Shown: in pieces, positions 34,555-51,225 of the stretch
Numbering within the stretch: the first letter of the stretch is position 1
Layout: every line of letters begins with the position of its first letter
Assembly (NCBI GenBank): GCA_027579435.1
Contig: JANBPK010000751.1
Span: 1 to 64,000, forward strand
Origin: Candolleomyces eurysporus
Taxonomy: Eukaryota > Basidiomycota > Agaricomycetes > Agaricales > Psathyrellaceae
Length of the DNA: 64,000 nucleotides
Direction: 5' to 3'
Notes under the pieces: generated by a model
Told to the model about the DNA's origin: nothing
What the model saw: only the letters and a program-made list of their open reading frames with translations
Database searches by the model: none
Program-made: the position numbers and the translations under genes

Positions 34555-36161
34555 ATGTCTTTTCGCCCAGAATTCTGGTTGTCGTCCACGATCGACTATA
34601 TAGATGCTAATGTGTCTCTGAGGATTGATTCAGTGACATGCATATTCCTCTTGATTCTGACAGGTTTCGCCCTCTTTATGAGTCTGGCCGTCTACCCTTC
34701 GCTGACCCCTTCTCCCCTATCTCTAGGAATACTCGCAACAACGTCAGTCACGCTCATCAGATTGATTGCTCGACAGAATCGGATTTGTCGAAATCATCCT
34801 CCTGGCACGAAACATAGAACGAGCGCTTACGCTGTCGGAAGCCTTGTCTTGTTCTTGCTATTCGCTGCTGGAACCGTAATCTACTGCGCAAAGATTATCG
34901 TGTCGATAAAGGAGCTGTTGTGCGTTGCTAGGACTCTTAAGGTGCATCGCAATGGAAAGATCACAGGGGCTCTATGGTGCAACGGGAGCTCAGTCTCTCA
35001 GATTGGTACAACCGACTATGCGCTGTCTCTTGCGTTTGGGATCATAACTCAGCTCGTGTTCTTTATTGCAGATGGCCTTTTGGTAAGGCTTTCTTCATGC
35101 CAAAATAGCCCAGAGGCTGACTTTCTGCCTTTCTTTTCTTTACATGATTTAGGTGTACCGATGCTATCTCATCTTCGTTGATAGACGAGCGGTTTATATA
35201 CCCGTTATGGTTATCTACGCTATCTACGTCAGTGAGTATCAATCACATTATCCTGGGTAAACACACACATACATGTTCAATCATTTCAGTAGTTTCGATG
35301 ATAGAGTTACGTCCTTCTCTCGAACGCCAGAGAACTGACATCCCGGGTCCTTTGCCGGGATACCTTGTGATCTCTGGTCGCGGGCTTCGAGAGGAAGCAG
35401 AGATTCAGCTGGTGAAAGTATGGTGGGCCATGTCTCTCATGACGAACATTATAGTCACCGCCTTAATCGTTTCCCGTATTTTCCGTCAACTGTACCTCAC
35501 TGCTAGCTTCACTCGCACCACGTAGGTTAAATCTTATTTTGGGGCCTATTCACTGAATGGACCTCTGGAACATCCAGGCAGTCCCTCGACGGCGGTGGAC
35601 AAGTCCCGCAAGACAGTGATGGACGTGGTGGTGAAGGTGATGGAGGGGTTAAACGACGCTCGAAGATGCCAACTTGGATTCCCCAACTCCGACGCAAAGG
35701 CAAAAATGTTATGCGTAGGTGGAACTCGCAGTCGGTGTACACCAGGGTCGTCATCATACTGGTTGAAGCTGCCTTACCCCCCGCACTGTGTGGCATCATT
35801 GCAGGGATTACGGGCTCCTGGTGGAGTGGCTACTCGGGTCGGATAGTGTCACGTATTTTCCAGGTGTCTTGGCTTGGGACTAGTGTACGTCTTTTTTCAT
35901 TATGCGTGGTCTTGTGTGTATGTCGGTACTCATCTTGTTTATGATTATATCACGAAGGTCTTGGCCCCACAACTCATCGTTATCCATGCTTTACAGAGTA
36001 GGCAGTACTCGATGCTCGAAGTTGCATCACTACTTCCTCGTGCGGGGACAATTGAGGGACCTGTGAGACAGCCCGACATTGAGACGCAAGCAACGAACGG
36101 AGACTTGACCACCAATATAGGGTCTCCGGGCCCGTCCAGACGAGGTGAAGAGCATCTTTAA
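34555..36161 (+). CDS. 7TM membrane protein L9
   Basis: Six exons: 34555-34663, 34727-35082, 35153-35231, 35290-35521, 35578-35884, 35958-36161; 1,287 nt, 428 aa. It is the shortest intact left-array copy: exon 1, the loop before helix 3 and the tail are all reduced compared with L8, by whole codons. It is the last left-array copy and faces the AROM gene tail-to-tail with 384 bp between the two stops. Confidence 0.85.
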
Positions 36162-36545
36162 ATCGACAGGATCCAGGCGAGGGTACTTCAATGTGGAGAT
36201 GACGGAGGGCCGAGACCGCACTAATGAAAAAGCGTTTAATTTTACCGTACATCCTTTACCATTCCCATTCGCCACTGGCACGCGGAACCATTATCCTCAC
36301 TGTCGATCTTGTTGCTACTTACTCTCTGACGCTCCCACCAATACCGAATTCGGTCTATCGGTGGAGGAACCGGGGAAACTAATACAACTCGTGCTTGGAA
36401 CAAGTGTCAAACAACGTCTACATGATACAATTGCTATTACATCTTCTAAGCTTCTTTTCCGACGCTCAAACGAACCGGATCAAACGAAAGTAGGTATAGT
36501 TTTGTCTCGTCTTCCCACTCCAAAAAGTCCTTGCTCGATCATCAT

Positions 36546-41825
<5,280 letters not shown>

Positions 41826-42190
41826 TGTCGACGATGAGGAGCAGCGAGACTCCGTTGGTCGTCGTTCGCGATGAGATGAGATAAAGTTTGGGGGGGGCGG
41901 GGTGGTTGACTGAGTGGATTCGTCGCGAAAGTGGAAATTTAAGAGGCCGAAAACCCACGTGCGGGTATTTGTATTTCGGGATTCAAGTCCGAGGACCTGC
42001 CAGCCACATCCGTCCTGGACAGTCGCATCGGAGAAATGGGCCAAGAGATGACTATCTGGTATTCGACAGTGGTATTCAAGAACAGCGTGATTAGATGATA
42101 GTGGTGGTAAGAAAGAAGGAACCGGGAACTTGAAGCATATGATAAGATAGTACACATTTAGATATTTGATGCAAAATCATCCATCCTTGA

Positions 42191-43595
42191 TCACTCTTGG
42201 GCGCCAGCAGCAATCTGCTCGACTGTCCCATCCGCCCGATGAATAGTGACAGTTCCGTCCTAGTAATGGATAATTAGTACGAGTAAGAGAATAGGTGGGG
42301 CAGTATGAAATTCCTCTTACCTCATTCCCAAAGTACGCCGCCTTGGCCATGTTGCAGAAGAGACCCACTTCGACTACCCCGGTCAGGAGTTTGATCTGCT
42401 GGAGCAACTGTCAAAGGACAACGGAAAAGGGGAGGGTGAGGGATCGTTGTCAGCTAAAGGAGTACCGGGGTCTAACAAACCAAGCCTTACAGTAGCTGGA
42501 TCTTGCAACTGCCCCGGTTCGAAAGGAGCGTCGATGACAAAGTTTCCGTTATCGGTAACGACAGGTCCAGCTAGAACGGAATGAAAACTGCGGCATTAGA
42601 CTAGCTCAAGAGTACTCCGAGGAACGATCTAGAACCGTACGTACCCTTTTTCACAGCCATCCTCAATGCGGCGTTGGGGGATCCGAAGGTTTTGCGAAGG
42701 GTATTCAAGATCTTTACATATGCGAAAGGGACGACCTCTATCGGCACTCCAGGAGGGTACTAGACAAATAACGAAAGCATGAGGGCCTGGGGAAGAAACC
42801 TAGAGGATTGGACACTCACATTAGTACCCAGAGACTCTGCGTTTTTGCGGTAATCCGCAACGACGATGAAACTAGAGGCATCACGATAAGCAACGTCCTA
42901 GTATTGCAGAAAATCAACGTTACTCACGTTTCCGCCGCCTCCGCAATAACCTTTTCGCGCAAATGGCAAGCTCCTCCACCCTTGATGCAGTTGAGATTCC
43001 GATCTACTCTAAATGAAGACGCCACGGAAAGGAGGCTCAGAATCAGAAACACATAATACTGAAAGTAAGACGACGACTCACTCATCTGCTCCATCAATAG
43101 TAACGTCTATTGAAAGATATTCATCTACGTCTCCTAATGTAAGGCCAGCGTTTACGATAAGTTGCTTAGACTGGAAACCTGCGCGACCGGTGAGCGAATG
43201 TCGAATGGGAGTTGGCAATGACGGAAAGGACATACCAGTTGGGACGAAAACCCGGTCCTTGTTGGCCTCTACGCCTTGCTGAACGATCCTGTCGACAACA
43301 TAGGGCACGGTCGAACCTAGAAAGGCCGTCGATCAGAAATTGTTAGACACGGGAGGGTACAAGCTTCGCACCAGAACCGATTCCAATGATCTATTTCCCG
43401 TCGTGAGTTCCCTGGCCCTGAAAGTAACGCGCGACGCACTCTATGTTCCGGCTTAATATGGTGATCAACAGCAGTATACGCTGCGAGCCGTTTCGAAGAT
43501 TCGATCGCAGCTAAAGGTTTAAGAGCTTCCGGCTTCCTGGCGGCTGTGATTGATTGAGGGATCGCAGAAAAGGTTTGCGGTATCAGTATGGCCAT
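42191..43595 (-). CDS. RKI1: Ribose-5-phosphate isomerase A
   Basis: Ten exons: 43595-43440, 43390-43372, 43316-43236, 43178-43082, 43008-42928, 42871-42820, 42759-42645, 42570-42491, 42407-42321, 42259-42191; 837 nt, 278 aa. Interconverts ribulose-5-phosphate and ribose-5-phosphate in the pentose phosphate pathway. Motifs: [17 protein letters not shown] (phosphate-binding loop), [39 protein letters not shown] with the catalytic acid and Lys, and [15 protein letters not shown]. Exon 2 is only 19 nt and carries the glycine-rich loop. The ATG at 43595 is the first in frame; upstream in-frame sequence is open but has no ATG before 43682. Divergent from TFB5, about 820 bp apart. Confidence 0.93.
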
Positions 43596-44415
43596 GGTAA
43601 AGACAGTGATAACGAAGGTTGTTTGAATGGAGTCGACGGGGGAGAATGATGAGGGGAAACGAAGGAGAGTTTTGAGAGGCAATTAAGCATTGGAGATTGG
43701 AGAGACATGACGAAGGGATGAGTTTAATGTGAAAAGGAGATGGTACAGCATGACGAACCTTCAGCCCCCACACCGTTCGATCCTGCAACCATACTCCTGA
43801 CAAGGTTTGTGATGATGATCGGTCTTCGATTGTGTCTATCCCACAGGCGTCCAACAGAAAAGCGGGATAGTTATCCCAATACCGAAGATTGGGGAGGGTA
43901 ATGAGGGCAGTAAACAAAATCGAGGATTTGAATTGGAATATGAAAGACACCGAAGGGGTTGGAGACGGGTTTGATCGGAGAATTGAAATGTTGTACAGTT
44001 CGGGCGAAACAGGTCGAGACCACCGTTCGTGAAAGGGTCAGCTCGTTAGCAGCCATAATTTATGAAGACATGCAGGATTCTCGACATACGCTCTTCCTCG
44101 ACCTAGACACGTTCTTGCTGAAGGTAGACCACCGTGACCAGGCTGAGGCTTGAAGGCGACAGAATGGAACCTTCTGGCAGGAAGGGAACGGAGTAAAGGC
44201 ATCATGGTCCAACTTCCAGCTATATTAGAGACCCAGGGAACTGGACCCAGTTCATTGAAGAGCCGCTCGTCGTCGTCTTACTCAGAGTCGGAAGTCGAGG
44301 CGTGCTCGACGGAGGAAACCAAATTGATGATTTGACAACCGCGCTTAGTCAGACCGCGTTCTCTCTTTGATCACGACCGCCACATCGACGAACGTTGGAC
44401 CGTGAAAGGTAGACC
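43596..44415. other. Divergent intergenic region RKI1/TFB5
   Basis: About 820 bp without a convincing gene. Probably carries both promoters; no clear TATA box was picked out. Confidence 0.4.
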
Positions 44416-44784
44416 ATGCGGGCAATAAAGGGTACGTATATCCCCCCAAAACTCCTTCCAAAAGACTCGTTGGGCTGACCCTTTCGCCAGGCATTCTCTT
44501 CACCTGGTAATTCTTCAACCGAATCTAGCCTCCGGAGCTCCAGATTCTGAACAGCCATACGGAAGAAACAGTGACCCTGCAGTCAAACAGATTCTGCTGG
44601 CCATGAACGAGAAGCAGAGCTTCATCATCGAGGACCTGGACGACTACCACGTCGTCATCAAGGCGGATGACGAGTACAGAGTGAGGAAGGAACTCGATCT
44701 CGAGGTTCGTTGTCCCATTCGCCACGACGAACCTCTTCATGACCCATTCTACAGCTCGAGAAGAATACATACAATCAGGAGTAG
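44416..44784 (+). CDS. TFB5: TFIIH subunit TFB5 (GTF2H5/TTDA)
   Basis: Four exons: 44416-44431, 44491-44506, 44572-44704, 44755-44784; 195 nt, 64 aa. The two first exons are 16 nt each. The protein starts MRAIKGILFTCDPAVKQILL and continues FIIEDLDDYHVVIK and ELDLELEKNTYNQE. That matches the small TFIIH core subunit needed for nucleotide excision repair and for stabilising TFIIH (family pattern KGxLxxCDPxxKQxxL, FIIxDLDDTHxxI). The usual LDDTH is LDDYH here. Too short and split to be seen as an open frame; found by splice-aware reading. Confidence 0.87.
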
Positions 44785-45790
44785 CCATCTGGCTCAGAAT
44801 TCTCGGACACGAATACCTTGCTTCGACTACCATGGTGGCCCCGTTTTCACGCCGCGAGCGAGGAGGCGTAATTGTTACAGGGCACATCCAACCTAGCACG
44901 CTCCGAACCTTGCGCCACTCTCCAATCCTTCGCTGCAGACTCTCAAATCGGCCCTCTCACCCTCCCTCGACACGTCCAGAGGCCCTCTTGCTGCCAAAGT
45001 ACACGACTCATTTACGTTCATTGGCCGTCTCACTATCTGGGTTGATCCCGAATCTCTGTCCTGGTACTTCGTACGCTCAATTCTTAGTGGATGGCGTGTA
45101 AGAAACAGTGATGAAATAAATATCAAATCGACCTCTGGTGCATCTTGGGCTTGGGGGTTGGGGAAGATCAGACACGTTCTCAAAAGGCTCCAGCTCGGGC
45201 TGAAATCGGGCCATGACCTTGTTCTTAACATCGAATTCTGCTCTCGCTGTGACGGTTCGACCCTTTTCGGCGAGCTGTTGAACGTTGAGCCCCAGCTTAG
45301 AAGTTGTGTTTATGATTTTTCAGGGTATCGTCAGCATCCATAGGATTGGTCTGGCGGTCAGGATTTTGGCAATATGGCACCCTCCAGTGGGACGAGTTCT
45401 ACAGATATATAACCGTGTTCGTCCCCTGAGGCTCAAATCGTACAACCCGGACGCTATGTCTTACTTTCCAAACATAAGTAGGGCCTGTGGGTTGATCACC
45501 TTTTCACAGCGTGAATATTGAGTTCGATTTTTATCTGATTCTTCTATTCGTGTCGGGCTCGAGCCAGCTCTCCCCCACGTACTGAATCCAACCTTTCCCG
45601 AATCCCCTCACTCCGGTGAAGTGAGTAGCGAATGTTTAGGGAACCTTCTTCGACTATGGCGGCTAACTCACTTTTTTGGCTTTGGACAGGAACCTGCCTG
45701 CCTCATCCGCGGACGTGAGAGAGATGTTAAATGCCTTGTCACGGAAAGTCGCGCACATGTTCCCGCGGAGATATGAAGCTGGAATGAGTC
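44785..45790 (-). other. Possible minus-strand gene fragment, unrecognised
   Basis: Two readable minus-strand stretches: MCATFRDKAFNISLTSADEA near 45,760-45,700 followed by a GTGAGT donor, and SKLGLNVQQLAEKGRTVTAR then EFDVKNKVMARFQPELEPFE near 45,300-45,160. They could be exons of one gene, but stops and uncertain splicing prevent a model. From about 45,330 the sequence also resembles the spacer near 53,340 in the right array (GGCACCCTCCAGTGGG). Confidence 0.25.
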
Positions 45791-45852
45791 TCTCTATCTG
45801 CCTCACCTAACCGTAATATTTATTTTAACAATGCGAATTCACCGTACATATC

Positions 45853-46385
45853 ACAGTGGATACTCGAAGGCTACCCGAGCAAGATCACCAACAGCGCAGA
45901 CGAAGACTCAATGGGTGGCCCGGCAAAGATCGACTCATTGCAGAACGTTATAGCACTGCGCAGGGAATTTTACAATGCTTGGGTCATTTACGAGTTTGGC
46001 GTCGACCCGAACGTGGGTTCCACCATGCATGCATATATTCCCTGCTGAAGATCACTCACTCATCGCAGAACAATTACCGCATTACCCCATTTATGAACGG
46101 CAAAAAGACATCAACAGCCAATATCTCTACCTCGACCACATCCAAGATCCAACACTCCGCCCTCTCGACGAGCTGTTCACCGATCACTTTAAGCAAAGGC
46201 TTTATAAGCATTGGAGCGTCACGGGTGAATGCGAATGGACGTATGCAGAGTGCCAAGATGAGAGAGGGGATTGTCGAACCCCATTTGGAGAACCAGCCAG
46301 GGAAAGGAACTACTCGAATTTGCGCTCAGGGATCGGCCTTTTAACCGTCGGGTTGCGCAAGAGTTGTGAGACTCTAGATGGATAG
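45853..46385 (+). pseudogene. HNH_2-like endonuclease remnant (copy a)
   Basis: Reads ILEGYPSKITNSADEDSMGG, then SLQNVIALRREFYNAWVIYE and FGVDPN, a GT-AG intron ending TCATCGCAG (about 46,066), then NYRITPFMNGK, YLYLDHIQDPTLRPLDELFT and DHFKQRLYKHW. Spacing and motifs match the C-terminal part of the HNH_2-type domain common in basidiomycete hypothetical proteins. A 1-bp deletion after NGK breaks the frame, and Tyr replaces the expected His in REFYNAW. Confidence 0.5.
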
Positions 46386-47252
46386 CTGAATAATTTAGGG
46401 ACCGCGAGTTTGGTGAAATTAGGAGTTTCCGATTCCGTTATTCACAATTTAAGTAGAAGTATAGGTTTGAGAAAGAGCGTGGGGGGTTTGGTTATAAACT
46501 GGAGTACGGTGAAGCCTAGGAGAACGACGGTCTGATGGCGAAAAATGTCCAACACCATCGCAATTAGGTCAGGTTGGTGTTAGGTATAAAATTATCACGA
46601 ATACAGCGCTGCTTCATGGACTTGGGACTTCCCGAATGAGATGGAGAGCCAGACGACAAGTTTGAAGTTATTGATCAGAGTGTTTTGGTTGTTAGAGAAA
46701 GCGCTAGAGGGGCTACCTCCAGACACGGAGTCGGAACCTTGTATTCAGCGGCTGCTGTAAGAGTCGATGCCCCCAAAGGAGGGACAGGAATCTCGTTAGA
46801 CAGGTGATACTAGTTTCTTTCAGTACGATCCTACACAACGCCTACTCAGCAAGCGGAGGGTGCAGCACCCTCAACGGTATTCGGGGAGGGAGGTGTAAAC
46901 GCGCTTGTTCTGATAGGCCTCAGCTTTGATCCGACTCGCTGATCCGTCTGCGTCAAGAGATGTCTCCGGAAGCTCCTCATGCCTGCAAGCCCCGTTACGG
47001 TATGATCCATATCTGGAACCGCTAGATATAGAAAAGACCTACCAGCTTACCAGTAGTATTAACGTTCTGACAGAACGTTCTCTGCCTGAAGTCATACAAA
47101 CTAGAATTGTGCAACGGATTTACAAATTACGAAAGATACGGGCATTCAGAACGGTTTCCATCCAATCCCTGGTCACTGACAGATTCGATTCCCCCCTTCT
47201 GTGATATCTTGAGTGTCTGCGTCCCCCTTGCTTCCGGCCTCTTCGGAAGGAT
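46386..47252. other. 3' spacer of R1
   Basis: Shared with the regions below R2 and R3 (TTTGGTTATAAACTGGAGTA; TGGCTGATCCGTCTGCGTCA). No gene seen. R3's protein reads into the equivalent of this spacer. Confidence 0.4.
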
Positions 47253-48756
47253 CTAGATACAATCCTCGAGCTCCTTCGCTCGGACACTGAGTCGGTTGGA
47301 CTCACCGCATTGATTGATTGCATGCGTCTGCGTAGATGTAATTTGTCTGAACACGAGAGGCTCTACGTGCCAAAAACTCTTCCCCTGCCTGCGATCAAAA
47401 TTTTGAGCTTCCATCGAAAGTTGCCTTTGCAGAGTGTAAATAGCGATAAGCTGCGGTGCGAGGACCTTTTAGAGCAAAACCGTACGTTAGAGGTAGGAAG
47501 CTGGAATGAGGGGATATACTACTCACACTGTTCCCAAGCCAGAGTGCCAGGAAAATACGAAGAGTTAAAACCCGAGGGTAAGTCCACCCAGATAAATCGG
47601 GGCTGCTGCAAGTACCTGTATACCACGTAATGATTGTGGCAGTACCGCAGAAAGCGGGAAGTAACATAGCTTCAATGAGGATGGCAACTACTTTTGCGTA
47701 TACTGACTGCCAACGCGAATTGTTGTGGCTCGCCCAGCTAACGCAGCCATTGCCATCGTCACCGTCGCTGCTGGGGCACTGTTGTCGGCGAACCTGGACG
47801 ATCCGGGATATGATCAGGCCGGTCGATAGGAGATTGGTGATGAGGGAGAGAGCGAGCCACATGTAACGCAGATCGTTCAACGATGTAGGGGCGAGCACGA
47901 CAGTATCTCTCGTCCCTTCAGGTGGATTTTCATTGAAGACAAAAATTCCACACATCTCCACTACGGATATCGCTGCACCGGCAAATGTTAGCAGTGATCG
48001 ATTGCTCTGACTTCCACCAATGGAGCTCACCAACGGTTACAACATAAACCGCCACTGCGGATACATAGATCAGATCCCCCTGGGCGGAGAAAATGATGTA
48101 ACATCGGTATACCTAACTACCAATCAGTCAACTGTTCGGAAGGAGCGAAAGTCATTGGCTCACAAACAAACCATCTGCAACCAGAAATACGACTTGAAAG
48201 ATTCTGGCAAACATGAAATGCAGGTAATATTCGGTGTTGTCGACGTATTGCGCATTATTCGCCATCTTGGCTCGACATCCTCCAATGTAATTGGATCGAA
48301 TGAGGCCGCCGGAGCCTTTTGATGCGACCGATTCTGTGTTTCTCAGCATGCACAAGATCTCCTTCACTGACAAGAAGGTGTTGGTGCAGTATATGATCGT
48401 TCCGATGGCAAGCAGAAGAAACAAAAGGAGGCTCCCGACTGCATACACACTTGGCCGATGCCTCACCACTGGCCTTGAAGACTTGGGCCGGGTCACTCGG
48501 AAAATATGCCTGAGAACTTTTGTCGATGTCACTCCCAGGATCGCTGGAATGAGCGAAAGCGTCAGCAGAATTAAAGTGAAGGAATATCTCGAAGTGTGGA
48601 CGAACCTGTCATTACAGAAAGGAAGATGCAAGTCGATAAATCAGCCAGGATCATTCCCTCTGGGTCGTGCGGCCTAGTGATTCCTTGGGTCGCATTTGCA
48701 ATCTCCGTGTAATAGTCGTTGATTCTCCAGGACCAGAACGATGGGGTAAGAGCCAT
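47253..48756 (-). CDS. 7TM membrane protein R1
   Basis: Five exons: 48756-48606, 48543-48164, 48112-48031, 47972-47527, 47465-47253; 1,272 nt, 423 aa. Same family as L1-L9: MALTPSFWSWRINDYYTEIA start, VYAVGSLLLFLLLAIGTIIY helix 2, FMFARIFQVVFLVADGLF helix 3, LALSLITNLLSTGLIISRIV helix 5, VVAILIEAMLLPAFCGTATI helix 6, FLALWLGNS/VLAPQLIAIY helix 7, and a tail EPLVFRQITSTQTH. The intron between left-array exons 4 and 5 is absent. Function unknown. Confidence 0.85.
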
Positions 48757-49369
48757 GGTAAAAGGCTTTCAGGCGGCTACTTCGTTGGCTCCGGACCGAA
48801 AGCAGAGGAGAGTTGCATCTCTGGTCGCTTCAATTACTCTTTCGCTTTAAGTACAGCATAGGGTTCCATGAATCAAGATGTTAACTCCCCGTGCAGAGTT
48901 GGAGATGCTGCATTGGGACTCATCGTGTTTGATCATGAGAAGAGAACCCATACAACTGCGCTTCGGAGCGTTGGGAGCGAATTCCAAGTAGCCCAGCTTG
49001 GATAAGGTGGGGATCTGGCCGGCACTTGTTGAATAATTTCGAGCAACTTTGTATCCCACCATCACATCATGCATGACCACGGGGCAGCTGATGTCATCTA
49101 AGAATGCCCTAATCTCCCGGGCTTTCGTTAAGTGAAAGCACAGTTCCATTCAGCGACTATGAGGTGTGAACATGGGAGCAACGAGCAGCGGTGATCAAGG
49201 TCAGGAAATCTAACAAACCACTCTGCAGGCGCGATCTAGTGGTGATTGTGACTCTTTGTGGACTTCAAATTGTCCTATAGCTACGGCTCCACTGTTTTTG
49301 AACATGGGGCTCAAAATGAATTCGGAAAAATGAACATTGGGGACAGATACTTCCTTCAAGCCCAATTGA
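48757..49369. other. 5' region of R1 with conserved block V
   Basis: Block V (about 48,845-49,145) recurs at 52,830-53,120 and 56,375-56,670. On the minus strand it is open with text such as AREIRAFLDDISCPVVMHDV and PTLSKLGYLEFAPNAPKRSC. It may be an upstream passenger gene remnant or regulatory region. A TTTAAAG-like promoter element (minus strand) lies about 90 bp before the R1 ATG. Confidence 0.4.
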
Positions 49370-49735
49370 CAATGCGAACTCACAGAGGACACGCGAAAGC
49401 TACTTGAGCAAGATCATCGACCCCACAGAGGAAACCTCAATAAGTAGCCCAGCAAAGATTGAATTGTTTCAGAACGTTATTACAATGCGTGGGGATCTGT
49501 ACAACGGTTGGGTTAATTACGAGTTTGGCGTCGACCCGAACGTAGGTTCCCTTATACATACCACCGCTAGCGGCGACGGGGTCATATACTATATACTACC
49601 TGCTGAAAATCACTCACCCACTCATTGCAGAACAACTACCGCATCACTGCATTTAAAAACGGCAACGAATACATCAAAGGCCAGCATATTCACCTCGACC
49701 ACATCTAAGATCTAATATTTCGCCCTCTCGACGAG
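49370..49735 (+). pseudogene. HNH_2-like remnant (copy b)
   Basis: Reads NVITMRGDLYNGWVNYEFGV then DPN, intron, and NYRITAFKNGNEYIKGQHIH with LDHI then a TAA stop. The equivalent His is again Tyr. Frame and 3' part are lost. Confidence 0.5.
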
Positions 49736-50394
49736 TTTTCACCAATCACTTTAATCAGGGAATTTACAAACATGTGAGAGGCACGGCTGAACGCGAATGA
49801 ACGTAGATAGTGTGGCCTTTTGATCGTCGGGTTGCGCAAGAGTTGGAAGACTTGAGACAGGCAGCTGAATAATTTTTAGGACCGCGAATTCAGTGGAATT
49901 GGGAGTTTCCGATTCGATTCCTTACGGTCGAAGTATAAATGAACTTTTGAGAAAAGCGCAAGGGACCTGATTTTAAACTGAGGTGCAATGAGGCAAACGA
50001 AGCCGAAGGGAAACAGCGTTCTTTGGATGGCAAAAATGACCAATATCATTGTAGTACGTCCCCCGAATTCGATGGAAAACCAGAAGACGAGTCTCCCCGA
50101 AAACTGTTGAGAGTGTCGCACCCTCTGTTTGCCGAGTAGGCACTGCGGAAGGTCGTAGTAAGAGAAAATGTTCTCGCCTGTCTGACAAGGTTTCTGTCTA
50201 TCCCTTTGAGGCATCGACTTTAACAGCAGCGGCTGAATACGAAGCTCCGACTTCGTATCTGGAGTTACGAAATGCTCGGATCAGAACTTCAGACCACTTG
50301 CTCCTATCACAGTTCTGATCCGTCTGGCTGATCCGTCTGCCAGGCCCCTTTCCATGCCTGGACCTGGAAATTATGCAACACCAACCAACTCCGA
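49736..50394. other. Degraded HNH_2 tail and 3' spacer of R2
   Basis: Continues the HNH-like copy out of frame, then the same 3' spacer as at 46.4-46.8 and 53.9-54.5 kb (GAAGGGAAACAGCG, GATCCGTCTGGCTGATCCGT). The eight-base GATCCGTC word occurs twice. Confidence 0.35.
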
Positions 50395-50423
50395 GATGAG
50401 CCACGAAGCATGAGTGGCTCATC
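50395..50423. repeat. Perfect 10-bp inverted repeat
   Basis: GATGAGCCAC (50395-50404) and GTGGCTCATC (50414-50423) flank a 9-bp loop. It sits at the left edge of the candidate insertion. Confidence 0.85.
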
Positions 50424-51030
50424 AGAGGATAAGGTAGCACGGGCGGCACAGGCAGACACCTGACCTGCCGGCGGTCTTGTTTTGTAACACAAACAAACAC
50501 TTCCCCGCCAGCTCGCAGGTCGAGTTCTCATTGAGAACTCACTTTCTCTTGCTGCCTGCCGCCTCCTCAGAACGACTCGACGTGTCGTTTNCTGTTTTCT
50601 TTCTTTCTCNCNTCNCNCTNTCCCNCNNTTNGTGTTTGGCCCGGGCCGGCTGGTCTCCCGCTTCGGCGGTGTGGGCCAGCTGCCTTGCCAGGCGCTCGGA
50701 TCGAGAGACACGGCTGCGTCGCAGCTCCTGCACTGCATTTCGATCGGGCCTGTTGACGTCGGTGTCACGTGATGCCGCCGATCACCTCCCGAGCAGTGCG
50801 AGCGCGCACGGTGTCTCCCGACCCCCGCACATCACAGATATAGTATCCTATGGTACACTATCTCTGTTGCATTACTTTCATGCCCTCATGGTAGGTCCCT
50901 CCCTGGTGGGGGCTTTCGGGCGTACATGGGACGCCAGTCGGATTTCGGATATGACTCATGTTACCTGTAAGATATCCCGAAGATCCGACCACCTCTGCTT
51001 ACAAGCCTACAGCTACCTCATTTGCCAGTA
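50395..51030. mobile_element. Candidate insertion in the R2 3' spacer
   Basis: The matching spacers of R1 (about 46,950-47,080) and R3 (about 54,450-54,600) pass directly from the TGATCCGTC region to CGTTCTCTGC/CGTTCTCTAC, while here about 600 bp intervene. The extra DNA is GC-rich, has an N-rich pyrimidine run (50,591-50,631) and no coding region. It could be a solo LTR or a non-autonomous element; clear termini and target-site duplication were not identified. Confidence 0.4.
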
Positions 51031-51225
51031 GTATTCAAGCTCCGAGAGCCCGTTCTCTGCATGAAGGAGTAGAAAATAGGCTATGTAGCGGATTGACGAA
51101 ATGAGAGAGATACAGGCACCTAGAACAGCTTCTTTTCCCTGATAACTAACCGCAGACCCGATTCCCTTCTTCTGTGATATCTTGAGTGTCTGTGGCCTGC
51201 TTTTTGCTGACATCTTCGGAATTAT

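Noticed and set aside
42157..42177. AROM start extended upstream to about 42,155
   Set aside because: The open frame continues upstream but its text is non-conserved; [14 protein letters not shown] at 41825 is the normal fungal AROM start.
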